64,000 nucleotides of DNA from Desulfothermus sp964427155. GTDB lineage: Bacteria > Desulfobacterota > Desulfovibrionia > Desulfovibrionales > Desulfothermaceae. The DNA lies in NCBI GenBank assembly GCA_964427155.1, contig CAYRSC010000002.1, positions 1 to 64,000 on the forward strand, written 5' to 3'. The translations under genes were made by a program, and so were the position numbers. This document shows positions 51,375 through 59,936 of this stretch, in pieces. Positions within the stretch are counted from its first letter, which is position 1; each line of letters starts with the position of its first letter. Below the pieces are notes generated by a model. It saw nothing but the letters and a program-made list of their open reading frames with translations. It was not told the DNA's origin and searched no databases.

Positions 51375-53537
51375 CTATCCTACAAACATCTGGAGCACAG
51401 TATTCATCATCTGTTCGGACACTGTAATCAATTTTGCCGCAGCAGTGTATGCCTGTTGAAATTTTAGTAGGTTACTCATCTCTTCATCCAGATTTACCCC
51501 TGAGATCTCTTTTTGACGTTCATCAAGGTCCTTGGTGAGTGACTCAAAAAACTTCTGATTATAATCCGCCCTCTGGGTATAAGCCCCCACCTGGGCAGTT
51601 AAGGAGTTATAATAATTTTGAAGGGTGTCATGGGTTGTCCCTTCTGTCTTGGTGGTAAATTCCACCTGGGTATACTGGAGTTTGGCAATTGAATTTGCAG
51701 TAGTGTTATCTCCGGGATTTGTTTCTCCTGAGCCATTTACCTTTCCTGCGTTTATAAAGTCCAGGTTGTTGTTTACCACAGGATTTATGGCAATATTCTC
51801 TGCAGAGGTGCCCTCAAAAAAGGTATTTATTCCCAGTGCCGCCAACAGACCACTTGAATCCGTGCCAAATGCCACCCTATATCCACTCTTTGCCTCTAAA
51901 TGGAGTTTCCCATCTATAATAGATGCCTGGAGGTAGGTGTTTATGCGGGGGTCATTGTTGATGGCATCTCTTATGTCCTCCAGGGAATCTGTAGAAGGGT
52001 CAAAGGGGGATTTTACGTTATCAGTATAGGTTCCGTCCATGTCTAGGGTTAAAGGGCCTGTAATTAGTTCATCAGTCTCTTTGTTGTATATGTAAAATTC
52101 CACATTTCCTTTTTGAAGTTTGTCGTAAAAAGCAAGGCCGGAGCTTTCACTTCCAAGGGGTACACTAGTGTTTGTGGTAGTATAAGTTCCTGTAACTTCT
52201 GCAAATTTTTTCAAGCCCGCCCCTTGGGAATGTCTCTGATTTACCTCCCATACCAATTCTCTCGCAAATTCATTAAATTTTTCTCTTATCTCTCCCACAT
52301 AGTTATCTCTAAAATTGAATTCTCCTGTAAGGGTGCCCCCCACTAATCTCCTGGAATTATCGGTACCATTTCCCAGTATCATAGGGGTGATATTTACTTT
52401 GGAAGAAGAGGTCTTATACCAATAGAGTCCGTGTTTTGGAATGACCTCAAACCTGTCTCCCACCTGGAGGTCATTGCTCCCTGAATAGGTGGAAGGGTCA
52501 TTGGGGTCTCCAAACCAGATATCTATATTGCTATTTGGTACATGAACCTTTGCATTATAGTCCAGTGCAGGTATTGTGATGAGATTTCCATCTTCATCTT
52601 TAAGCCATGTCTTTCCTCCGTCAATAGATATCTTTAGTTCTGCAGGGGGAGGGCTGGAGTTTTTTGAGTCTGTAACTGGTCCTGCCTGTACCACTTCAAA
52701 GGTATATTCATAGTCATCTGAGCCGTCAAAATATATCTGACCATCAAAGTTGGAGTTGGCACTGAGGGTGGTAAAGGTCTGGGGACTCTCAAATGCTATA
52801 CGGTAATGCTCTACTCCATCCACAAGGGTGTGTCCTGCCCTGGTGGTGATTAAGAGGTTTCCTCCCCCATGGTCCATTACATTTATGTCCATTAGCTGGG
52901 CCAGTTCCCTCATGAGCTTGTTTCTCTTATCGTATAATTCGTTGGGGATATTTTTACCTGGAATTTCATGGGCAATAATCTGTCTATTTATATCTGAGAT
53001 CTCCTCAATCAACTTGTTGGCCTTGTCCACATCTTGTTGAATAAAGTCATTTACCTGGGTTTGAAGGCGCCTGAGGTCTGTGGATGCAATATTTATGGTC
53101 TGGAGGAGATTTTGCGTACTCCCAAGGAGTGCAGTCCTCACGCTCCCGTCGTCTGGACGCTGGGCCAGGTCTTGCCATGCGCTCCAGAACTTTTCTAGGG
53201 CCGCACTTAGCCCTCTTCCTTCCTCATTTTTGAATACAGTTTGGACACTATCTAGATTTTCATGGAGGCTTTTCCATCTTTCCTCATCTGCATATTTGTT
53301 TAGATATTGTTTTTCAATAAAGTCATCAAACTCTCTTACTATTTCTTTTGCCCTTACTCCCCGCCCCAATTGTCCAGGAGAGAAGTCTATGGAAGGGGCC
53401 TCTTCAATGATTACCTTTCTCCGACTATATCCCGGGGTATTTACATTTGCTATATTGTTTCCCGCAGTTTCTATGGCACTCTGGGATGTAAAGAGGGCCC
53501 ATCTTCCTATGTCCAGGACAGAACTCAATCCTGGCAT
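51375..53537 (-). CDS. flgK: Flagellar hook-associated protein 1 (FlgK)
   Basis: Hook-filament junction protein. N-terminal GRWALFTSQSAIETAGNNIANVNTPGYSRR and C-terminal SGVNLDEEMSNLLKFQQAYTAAAKLI are the conserved helices. At 720 residues it is larger than E. coli FlgK (547); the middle is beta-rich and includes SIDGGKTW at 304-311, the same Asp-box-like motif as in FlgL. GGGAGG precedes the ATG, inside the end of flgN, whose stop directly abuts it. It is likely co-translated with flgN, its export chaperone. Confidence 0.95.
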   Translation of the reverse strand: MPGLSSVLDIGRWALFTSQSAIETAGNNIANVNTPGYSRRKVIIEEAPSIDFSPGQLGRGVRAKEIVREFDDFIEKQYLNKYADEERWKSLHENLDSVQTVFKNEEGRGLSAALEKFWSAWQDLAQRPDDGSVRTALLGSTQNLLQTINIASTDLRRLQTQVNDFIQQDVDKANKLIEEISDINRQIIAHEIPGKNIPNELYDKRNKLMRELAQLMDINVMDHGGGNLLITTRAGHTLVDGVEHYRIAFESPQTFTTLSANSNFDGQIYFDGSDDYEYTFEVVQAGPVTDSKNSSPPPAELKISIDGGKTWLKDEDGNLITIPALDYNAKVHVPNSNIDIWFGDPNDPSTYSGSNDLQVGDRFEVIPKHGLYWYKTSSSKVNITPMILGNGTDNSRRLVGGTLTGEFNFRDNYVGEIREKFNEFARELVWEVNQRHSQGAGLKKFAEVTGTYTTTNTSVPLGSESSGLAFYDKLQKGNVEFYIYNKETDELITGPLTLDMDGTYTDNVKSPFDPSTDSLEDIRDAINNDPRINTYLQASIIDGKLHLEAKSGYRVAFGTDSSGLLAALGINTFFEGTSAENIAINPVVNNNLDFINAGKVNGSGETNPGDNTTANSIAKLQYTQVEFTTKTEGTTHDTLQNYYNSLTAQVGAYTQRADYNQKFFESLTKDLDERQKEISGVNLDEEMSNLLKFQQAYTAAAKLITVSEQMMNTVLQMFVG

Positions 53538-54017
53538 CTATAACCTCCCGTTTATAATATATGGACCGCTGCTTTTTTCTTCAAATTTACCATACCTAGA
53601 GTAGGTAAATTTTTCCTTTGGCTTGATCTTATCATACAGAAATTGTACCAATTCTCTGGTCTGTTCCAGATGGGCGATTGCCAGGTCTGCGTTGCGGGTG
53701 GACTGGATACTACATCTCTCTTCCATCTCCCTTAGCGTGGATAGGAGTTTTTCCAGCCCTTCCCACTCCCCCTCAGGGAGCTTTCCCTGTATTTCTGAAA
53801 GCCTATCTACTCCCCACCCCTCTCTAAGTAGTCTTTTCAGGTGTTCTCGTTCCTTTAATATCTGTTTTAACAATGCCTGGATAGAGAATTGATTGTTGGA
53901 GAGCTGGGTTTTATTGGAACTTCTCAGGATCTCATATTCCTCCACTTGAAGCTGGTGAAGCAGGGAAAGTGCCTTTATTTGTCTGCACAGTCCCTTTTTT
54001 ATCCTTTCAATACCCAT
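53538..54017 (-). CDS. flgN: FlgN-type flagellar export chaperone
   Basis: 159 residues, mostly helical, with little sequence conservation, as usual for FlgN, which holds FlgK and FlgL for export. Assignment rests on size, helical composition (long Leu/Glu-rich segments at 15-100) and position directly before flgK. I start at ATG 54017 with GGGAGGG 5 bases upstream; a longer reading starts inside flgJ. No flgM gene is seen before it, though flgM often precedes flgN. Confidence 0.7.
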   Translation of the reverse strand: MGIERIKKGLCRQIKALSLLHQLQVEEYEILRSSNKTQLSNNQFSIQALLKQILKEREHLKRLLREGWGVDRLSEIQGKLPEGEWEGLEKLLSTLREMEERCSIQSTRNADLAIAHLEQTRELVQFLYDKIKPKEKFTYSRYGKFEEKSSGPYIINGRL

Positions 54018-54063
54018 AACTGCCCTCCCTCTATTTTTCTTTTCGGCAAACTCTGTTTTTATA

Positions 54064-54978
54064 TTAGGATGCCTCACCCTTGACACGGCGGTGAGCCATA
54101 AGGTGGGGAAATACTCTCAGGGGGTCTATGGGAGTGCCGTCATGGCGCACCTCCAGATGGAGATGGGGGCCTGTGGCCCTTCCTGTGGACCCCACCCTGG
54201 CTATTATTTCTCCTGCCCTTACCTCCTCCCCCACCTTCACTAGATTTTTCTCATTATGTGCATAATAACTTTCCCAGCCCCCTTTATGTTGCAGGATTAC
54301 TAGGTTTCCATATCCTTTGCTGTATCCTGAGAATATGACCTTTCCCGGAGATATTGCCCGAATTGGAGTGCCAGTGGGGGCCCCTATGTCAATCCCATTG
54401 TGCCATCTAATCTCCCCTAAAAAGGGATCCCGTCTCCAGCCATAAGGGGAGGTTATATCTCTGTCCCCTGGAATGGGCCACTTCCCCTTAAGGTTTAATT
54501 TTTTTTCTGCCCCTTTTTCTATCTCTCTGGCCAGGTGCTCCACCTCCTCCCATTGACCATTGAACCTCTCTTTTTTTACTTCCTCTGTCCCCTTCTTTTT
54601 CTGTGTTGGGGGGAGTGAGGAGGAAACCACTGTTTTATTACTCTGTTCCTCAAGCTGTTCCTTTAGGTGATTATAGAGGAAATCGCCAAGACCTATGCCC
54701 CCGTCCCTAGAGAGGGTGAGGGCAAATTGCCAGTCAAAAAGTCCCATATATTTTTCTGCAATGGGGTCATGAAAGAGTCCATCAGGGGAGATGGTCTTTT
54801 TCATCTCCCTCCAGATCCTCTCCAAAAATAGGGCCTCAAATTCCCTGGAGACCTTTTTTAATTTTTTCAGTTTCTCAGGGGATACCCCCCCCTGGCCTGT
54901 CTGCCTTAGTTCTTTTAATTTCTCCTGTAGAGCCCTATCCCCATAGTCTGAGAGATATAACTTGGGTGCACCTATCAT
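54064..54978 (-). CDS. flgJ: FlgJ rod-binding domain fused to an M23 peptidase
   Basis: 304 residues. The N-terminal rod-capping domain spans about 35-108 (SREFEALFLERIWREMKK, then FDWQFALTLSRDGGIGLGD). In E. coli-type FlgJ the second domain is a glucosaminidase; here residues 165-295 are an M23/LytM zinc endopeptidase: HNGIDIG with His193 and Asp197, and HLHLE with His272 and His274, the metal and catalytic set. The domain should cut peptide cross-links so the rod can cross the wall. A charged linker (about 110-160) joins the parts. The ATG follows the flgI stop directly. Confidence 0.88.
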   Translation of the reverse strand: MIGAPKLYLSDYGDRALQEKLKELRQTGQGGVSPEKLKKLKKVSREFEALFLERIWREMKKTISPDGLFHDPIAEKYMGLFDWQFALTLSRDGGIGLGDFLYNHLKEQLEEQSNKTVVSSSLPPTQKKKGTEEVKKERFNGQWEEVEHLAREIEKGAEKKLNLKGKWPIPGDRDITSPYGWRRDPFLGEIRWHNGIDIGAPTGTPIRAISPGKVIFSGYSKGYGNLVILQHKGGWESYYAHNEKNLVKVGEEVRAGEIIARVGSTGRATGPHLHLEVRHDGTPIDPLRVFPHLMAHRRVKGEAS

Positions 54979-56076
54979 TTAATAGACCTCCAGCTCTGCA
55001 TGGAGGGCCCCTGCGGCCTTGAGGGTCCTCAGGATGGAGATAAGATCCCTTGGAGAGGCCCCAATGGCATTTAATCCATCCACCAATTCTTTCAGGGTGG
55101 CCCCCTTTATTATATTCAATTTTTTTACCTTTTCCTTGGTGGTGAGACTGGTGCGAGGCACCCCTGTGGTGATTCCAAGGCTAAATGGAGCAGGTTGGGA
55201 AACCTGAGGGAGTTCTTTTATAACCACCTGGAGATTTCCCTGGGCAATGGCCACAGGAGACAGTCTCACATTATTTCCTATTACAATGGTCCCTGTCTTT
55301 TCATCCACTACAACCCTTGCCCTGGAATCTGGGATCACATACATGTTTTCCAATGTGGCCATGAGGTCCACGAGATGGTGTTTGAACTTTGGCGGTATGG
55401 TGAGACGAATGGTGGAAATGTCCTCAGGTGTAGCGTACTTCCCCTTGAGGAGCTGGTTTATTTGGTCAGCGATCTTTTTGGTGGTAAGAAAATCCCTTAT
55501 CTGAAGAGATATGGTGAGGTTGTCCTGGGCATTAAAATCAAATGGCACCCGTCTCTCTACAGTGGCACCACCTGGGATCTTGGCCACAGTGGGGACATTT
55601 TTCACTGCAGATGCGGCCTGCCCTCCCACAGAATAGCCTCCCAGGAGGAGGGGACCCTGGGCAATGGCATAAACCTTTCCATCTATTCCCCTAAGGGGAG
55701 TCATTAGGAGCACCCCTCCAAGGAGACTGGATGCATCTCCTATGGAAGAGACAGTGACATCTAAGGTGTCTCCTGGTCTCGCAGATACAGGCATGTGAGC
55801 AGAAACCACTACTGCTGCTACATTTTTTGGCTTTATGGATGTGGGATCTACCTTTATTCCCATATTTTCAAGCATATTTGCAATAGAGCGAATGGTAAAT
55901 TCTGCCCCTCTCTTGTCACCAGTACCTGAGAGACCAACCACCAGTCCATATCCCACAAGGAGATTGCTCCTTACTCCGCTAAAGTTTGCAATATCCTTTA
56001 GACGAACCACTTCCCCCCATGAGGGTAAGGGTAGAAATAAGAGGATAAATAGAACAGTGGTTATTACTCTCTTCAT
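54979..56076 (-). CDS. flgI: Flagellar P-ring protein FlgI
   Basis: 365 residues, standard size. N-terminal signal peptide (hydrophobic about 4-18, cleavage after PSWG), then VVRLKDIANFSGVRSNLLVGYGLVVGLSGTGD, the diagnostic opening, and GTIVIGNNVRLSPVAIAQGNLQV near 270-292. Forms the ring around the rod in the peptidoglycan layer. I prefer ATG 56076, where the signal peptide begins; an in-frame ATG 8 codons upstream would overlap flgH. Confidence 0.96.
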   Translation of the reverse strand: MKRVITTVLFILLFLPLPSWGEVVRLKDIANFSGVRSNLLVGYGLVVGLSGTGDKRGAEFTIRSIANMLENMGIKVDPTSIKPKNVAAVVVSAHMPVSARPGDTLDVTVSSIGDASSLLGGVLLMTPLRGIDGKVYAIAQGPLLLGGYSVGGQAASAVKNVPTVAKIPGGATVERRVPFDFNAQDNLTISLQIRDFLTTKKIADQINQLLKGKYATPEDISTIRLTIPPKFKHHLVDLMATLENMYVIPDSRARVVVDEKTGTIVIGNNVRLSPVAIAQGNLQVVIKELPQVSQPAPFSLGITTGVPRTSLTTKEKVKKLNIIKGATLKELVDGLNAIGASPRDLISILRTLKAAGALHAELEVY

Positions 56077-56087
56077 CTCTCTTACCT

Positions 56088-56780
56088 CTAAAATGGCCAT
56101 AGCTTATCCACGAGTTTGCCCATCCATCCCTGTTTTTGTTTTTCAGATAATACTCCCTTCCCATATACATATATCTTTGCATCTGCCAATTGATCCGAGG
56201 TGATGGAATTGTCTGGTCCAATGTCCCTGGCCCTGATTAGTCCTTGAATGGAGATTACCTGATTTTCACCATTTACAAGAATTTCCCTGTAGCCCTGCAG
56301 CTCCATAAGTCCATTGGGAAAGACCCTTACTATCCTGGCGGCTACAGTGGCCTTTACCTGTGTCTTCCTGGATGTCTCCCCAGAGGTGTCTAGTTTGCTC
56401 TCATGAGATGCCTTTAAGACTGGAGAGGAACCCACAGGCATAGGGAGGCCCAGGACATTCTTTGCTCCAAAAAAGGCGCCAAATCCCAGGGAGGCATTAT
56501 TTTTCTTTTCAGATTTTGTATCTGCCTTGCTGGATGCAGACATATCCTCCATTATCTTCACCAATACAATGTCTCCCACTCGTTTGGCCCTGTTGTCCTC
56601 AAAGAGGTAACGGGCCTCTGAGGGTTGAAAAAGAGACCCTGGGTCTTCTATCTTGGAGATTGGAGAAGGAGCAGGAGGTGTAAGTCTGGGTACATAAGGA
56701 GGGGCCTTTCCCCCTGTGGCACATCCCAGGGTAAGGCTAGTAAGTAATGACAGTAAAATATAGATAAAGACCTTCTTCAT
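56088..56780 (-). CDS. flgH: Flagellar L-ring lipoprotein FlgH
   Basis: 230 residues. Lipoprotein signal with lipobox TLGC at 17-20 and Cys20. RVGDIVLVKIMEDMSASSKADT near 67-88 and the LMELQGYREILVNGENQVI segment are the family signatures. Forms the outer-membrane L ring, so the organism has an outer membrane. AAGGAGAGG precedes the ATG. Ends 11 bases before flgI. Confidence 0.95.
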   Translation of the reverse strand: MKKVFIYILLSLLTSLTLGCATGGKAPPYVPRLTPPAPSPISKIEDPGSLFQPSEARYLFEDNRAKRVGDIVLVKIMEDMSASSKADTKSEKKNNASLGFGAFFGAKNVLGLPMPVGSSPVLKASHESKLDTSGETSRKTQVKATVAARIVRVFPNGLMELQGYREILVNGENQVISIQGLIRARDIGPDNSITSDQLADAKIYVYGKGVLSEKQKQGWMGKLVDKLWPF

Positions 56781-56798
56781 GACCCTCTCCTTGTTTTA

Positions 56799-57518
56799 TT
56801 ATTGGATTGCCACAGTATCATGTCCCACCACCTTTGCGTATACCACCTTTTTGCTCTGGAGATTGAGAACAGGTATAATATCTCCCATGTTGCCATCTTT
56901 CAGGGCAAGGGCCACCACCTTCAGATAGATGGCCCTCCCATTAAATATAAGATTCACCTTTTGATTTCTCTCAACCACAGGGACAGGCTCTATATGGGAC
57001 ATTGTTATCACCTGAAGTCTTCCAATGGGTATTTTTATACGCCAAGGACCACTCCTGCCGTCCCATACAGGAGATGAGATATATGCAAGATTTTTTTCCA
57101 CATAGGTAATCTTGTCCGGAGTAAGGACCTCTCCTCTATTCAATGGCCTGGCGGCACAGGGCAGTGCCTTCCATACATCCAGGAAAAAATTTCCTCCTAA
57201 GGTCTTGATGGGACGATTTTTATGAAGGACTCTAAATACCACAGGATTGGCACCAGGCCGTATTTTTCCGTTTCCAACTATTATCTGAAGGGTTTCTCCT
57301 GGATACATCTCAATGTGGTCTGGGATGGAAAAGGATTTTATGAGGACGCGGGCATTCCAGGAGACTGTTTTTTCATTAATAATGGAGCTCAATCTTTTTA
57401 TAAGGGCCATCTTGTCCAGGATAAATCCCTCTCCCCTGGAAGTGGCATAAGAGTGTGAGGGGATAAGGAGGAAGAGGGTTATAAGGGGGATAAGGGACAG
57501 GTACCATTTCCTGGCCAT
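56799..57518 (-). CDS. flgA: Flagella basal-body P-ring formation protein FlgA
   Basis: 239 residues. N-terminal signal peptide (about 5-25, ending SYAT). The C-terminal SAF-like domain has ALPCAARPLNRGEVLTPDKI near 118-136 and the closing DGNMGDIIPVLNLQSKKVVYAKVVG, typical of FlgA. Periplasmic chaperone for FlgI. AAGGAGGG sits upstream of the ATG. It lies between flgG and flgH, the order of many Thermodesulfobacteriota and Campylobacterota. Confidence 0.9.
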   Translation of the reverse strand: MARKWYLSLIPLITLFLLIPSHSYATSRGEGFILDKMALIKRLSSIINEKTVSWNARVLIKSFSIPDHIEMYPGETLQIIVGNGKIRPGANPVVFRVLHKNRPIKTLGGNFFLDVWKALPCAARPLNRGEVLTPDKITYVEKNLAYISSPVWDGRSGPWRIKIPIGRLQVITMSHIEPVPVVERNQKVNLIFNGRAIYLKVVALALKDGNMGDIIPVLNLQSKKVVYAKVVGHDTVAIQ

Positions 57519-57532
57519 ATTTCTAACCCTCC

Positions 57533-58315
57533 TTACCTTACCAGCCTGTTTGCTATCTCTAACATCTGGGAAGAGGTGGTGATGGCCTTTGAATCACTTT
57601 CAAAGGCCCGTTGGGCCATTATCATATTGACCATCTCTTCTACCAGTTCCACATTGGACATCTCTAGAAATCCCTGAACGATCCTTCCCGCATTATTGGT
57701 GCCTGGAGTCATCTGTTGAGGGGCACCTGATGCAGGTGTCTCCAGATAGAGATTTCCTCCAATGGCATTTAACCCCGCTGGGTTGATAAAGAGATATACA
57801 GGAATGTCCGTGCCTGCGAGCTCATTACCTTCCTTGTCCAAGGCAGAGATATGACCATCACTTGAGACAACGATATTCTCTGTATTGGGTGGGACAGTAA
57901 AAGGCGGTTGAAGGGGATATCCTTGAGAGGTCACTATCTGGCCATTTTGGTCTAATTTAAAGTCCCCTGCCCGGGTATATGCTATCTGCCCATTTACATC
58001 CACCTGAAAAAAACCATCCCCTGCAATGGCCAGATCCAGAGGATTCCCCGTATTTTTAAGACTCCCTTCTTTAAAAAACTTGTGCACAGTGGCAGGTCTT
58101 ACTCCAAGCCCCACCTGAAGACCTGTTGGCACTGTTTGCCCGGATTGATTTTGGGTACCTGCAATTTTTAAGGTCTGGTACATAAGGTCCTCAAATTCAG
58201 CTCTACTCTTTTTGAAACTAACAGTATTTATATTTGCTAGATTATTGGCAATGGTATCTATGTTTAATTGTTGGGCCACCATGCCTGATGCTGCAGTCCA
58301 TAGGGATCTCATCAT
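57533..58315 (-). CDS. flgG: Flagellar distal rod protein FlgG
   Basis: 260 residues, the usual FlgG length. N-terminus LWTAASGMVAQQLNIDTIANNLANINTVSFK is the axial-protein signature; GDGFFQVDVNGQIAYTRAGDFKLD is the central motif, and MSNVELVEEMVNMIMAQRAFESDSKAI the C-terminal one. Rod segment exported through the flagellar apparatus. AAAGGAGGTG precedes two adjacent ATG codons; the first is taken. Confidence 0.97.
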   Translation of the reverse strand: MMRSLWTAASGMVAQQLNIDTIANNLANINTVSFKKSRAEFEDLMYQTLKIAGTQNQSGQTVPTGLQVGLGVRPATVHKFFKEGSLKNTGNPLDLAIAGDGFFQVDVNGQIAYTRAGDFKLDQNGQIVTSQGYPLQPPFTVPPNTENIVVSSDGHISALDKEGNELAGTDIPVYLFINPAGLNAIGGNLYLETPASGAPQQMTPGTNNAGRIVQGFLEMSNVELVEEMVNMIMAQRAFESDSKAITTSSQMLEIANRLVR

Positions 58316-58335
58316 CTCCCATCACCTCCTTTTTA

Positions 58336-59115
58336 TTATGTGGGAGTCCCCACCTTATTTATTAAGTTTCTGTCTTCATCATTGGTATTGGTCATTACCT
58401 TTTGGCATTCCTCAAAGGTTCGCAGGGTCTCTATCATCTTCACCATCTCTTTTACCAGAACCACATTAGAACCCTCCAGATATCCTTGGAGGATCTTAGA
58501 TCCCTGGGCAGGTTGCTCCTGGATGTTTGTCCCCTTTTTGGGAGCGTATAGGTTTTCTCCCACTTTTTTCAGGGACCGAAGATTGGATAACTCCACTACA
58601 TCTATCTTTCCTATCTGGACATTTCCCAGCAGGATGGTTCCGTCTTTTTGAATTGTTATTTTTCCCCTGGAGGGAAGCTGGATTGGACCAGAGGTGCCCA
58701 GGAGCTGGTTTCCATGGGGATCTACAATGAATCCCTGAGAATCCAGCGAAAAATTTCCTGCCCTAGTATAAAAAGTATGTCCTTGAGGGGTTATCACCTT
58801 GAAGAATCCCGGTCCAGAGATGGCAAGGTCCAGGGAGTTCCCAGTAGAAATTAGCGGTCCTTGAGAGAAATCTATCCTTTTTTCCGCTATACGGGGCTGG
58901 GTAAGCAAATCCTTCTCTGGCCACCTTACTCCCCCACAGATTCCAGGGTTTGGGTCCAGAAAGTCATGGGCAAAGTGGAAGAGTACATCTTCAAAAGCCA
59001 TTTTGTCACATTTATATGCAGTGGTATTTACGTTTGCCAGATTATTGACTATCACATCCAGACGATAACTCTGGGTAAGGGCACCAAATAATCCATTGTA
59101 AACACTATCTTGCAT
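58336..59115 (-). CDS. flgF: Flagellar proximal rod protein FlgF
   Basis: 259 residues. Same axial-protein pattern as FlgG with more divergence: YRLDVIVNNLANVNTTAYK near 17-35, LDLAISGPGFFKV near 97-109, GYLEGSNVVLVKEMVKMIETLRTFEECQKV at the C-terminus. First gene of the nine-gene flagellar operon, transcribed away from tRNA-Gly. AAGGAG lies 9 bases before the ATG, and a sigma-54 promoter lies just upstream. Confidence 0.93.
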   Translation of the reverse strand: MQDSVYNGLFGALTQSYRLDVIVNNLANVNTTAYKCDKMAFEDVLFHFAHDFLDPNPGICGGVRWPEKDLLTQPRIAEKRIDFSQGPLISTGNSLDLAISGPGFFKVITPQGHTFYTRAGNFSLDSQGFIVDPHGNQLLGTSGPIQLPSRGKITIQKDGTILLGNVQIGKIDVVELSNLRSLKKVGENLYAPKKGTNIQEQPAQGSKILQGYLEGSNVVLVKEMVKMIETLRTFEECQKVMTNTNDEDRNLINKVGTPT

Positions 59116-59145
59116 AGGAAAAAACTCCTTTTTTTCTGATTAAAA

Positions 59146-59161
59146 TGCAAAACACAGACCA
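59146..59161 (-). promoter_or_regulatory. Sigma-54 promoter for the flgFGAHIJNKL operon
   Basis: Minus-strand TGGTCTGTGTTTTGCA has GG and GC separated by exactly 10 bases and a perfect TTGCA -12 element; 9 of 12 informative positions match TGGCACG-N4-TTGCW. Predicted transcription start is near 59135, giving a 20-base leader with the ribosome site. Sigma-54 control of rod and hook genes is common in polar-flagellated bacteria. Confidence 0.75.
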
Positions 59162-59203
59162 GGATAGCCCTATTTTTGAGTGTGGATTTGTGAAATAGAG
59201 GGA

Positions 59204-59232
59204 TTGACTTATTTCCCCTTTTAGAATAGATA
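59204..59232 (+). promoter_or_regulatory. Promoter for tRNA-Gly
   Basis: TTGACT at 59204-59209, 17-base spacer, TAGATA at 59227-59232; predicted start near 59239, just before the tRNA at 59248. Good -35 and spacing, moderate -10. Confidence 0.55.
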
Positions 59233-59247
59233 AGAAATATCTGCTGA

Positions 59248-59323
59248 GCGGGTGTAACTCAGTTGGTAGAGTACAAGCTTCCCAAGCTTGGAGTCGCGGG
59301 TTCAAGTCCCGTCACCCGCTCCA
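59248..59323 (+). tRNA. tRNA-Gly (anticodon CCC), CCA encoded
   Basis: Acceptor GCGGGTG pairs with CACCCGC (59313-59319), discriminator T, then CCA at 59321-59323. The D arm includes AGTTGGTAGA; anticodon stem CAAGC/GCTTG with loop TTCCCAA gives CCC; T loop GTTCAAGTC. Unlike the tRNA-Leu in this window it encodes its CCA end. Confidence 0.96.
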
Positions 59324-59353
59324 CTCCTCATACATTCACTATAGAGAGTGTGG

Positions 59354-59384
59354 AGTGGACCTTATGTGGGTCCACTTTTTTTTT
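59354..59384 (+). terminator. Rho-independent terminator after tRNA-Gly
   Basis: AGTGGACC (59354-59361), seven-base loop, GGTCCACT (59369-59376), then a run of T to 59384. It separates the tRNA from rimP, so read-through may be limited. Confidence 0.88.
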
Positions 59385-59418
59385 GGAGAGGGCAGAATTT
59401 TCTAATGGAGAGTTGTAG

Positions 59419-59892
59419 ATGGATGGGGATAGGCTTAAGGATAAGTTGGAGGGTATTGTTAGACCTGTGGTAGAGTCTCTAGGGTTTGAATTGTGGGGGA
59501 TGGAGTTTTTAAGTGGCGGCAGAGGAGGGCTCCTGAGGGTATTTATAGAATCTCCTCAGGGTATTTCCATTTCCCACTGTAAGGAGGTATCTAAACATCT
59601 GGATGTGGTCTTGGATGTAGAAGATCCTATCCCTGGACCTTATACCCTGGAGGTATCTTCCCCAGGTATGGAGAGGCGTTTTTTTCATATTCATCAACTA
59701 CCTCCCTATCTTGGTAAGATGATGGCCTTGCGGACAAGGGAGGCAGTTGAGGGACGAAAAAGATGGAGAGGAAGGTTGTGTGCAGTGAGGGAAGAGGTGG
59801 AGGAATTAGTGCTGGATGTGGAAGGGGAAGAAAGGGTTTTTTCTTGGAATGAGATTGAGACTATAAATTTATTATATTGGGTTGAGGCCTAA
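59419..59892 (+). CDS. rimP: Ribosome maturation factor RimP
   Basis: 157 residues, helps 30S subunit assembly. Opening IVRPVVESLGFELWGMEF, VFIESPQGISISHCKEVSKHL near 42-62, YTLEVSSPGMERRF near 75-88 are family motifs; C-terminal SH3-like domain follows. First gene of the rimP-nusA-ylxR-infB operon. The promoter is not obvious in the 34 bases after the terminator. Confidence 0.93.
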   Translation: MDGDRLKDKLEGIVRPVVESLGFELWGMEFLSGGRGGLLRVFIESPQGISISHCKEVSKHLDVVLDVEDPIPGPYTLEVSSPGMERRFFHIHQLPPYLGKMMALRTREAVEGRKRWRGRLCAVREEVEELVLDVEGEERVFSWNEIETINLLYWVEA

Positions 59893-59936
59893 AGTCAATT
59901 AGTTGACACCATTGATATGGGTGGAGGTGGATTTTC

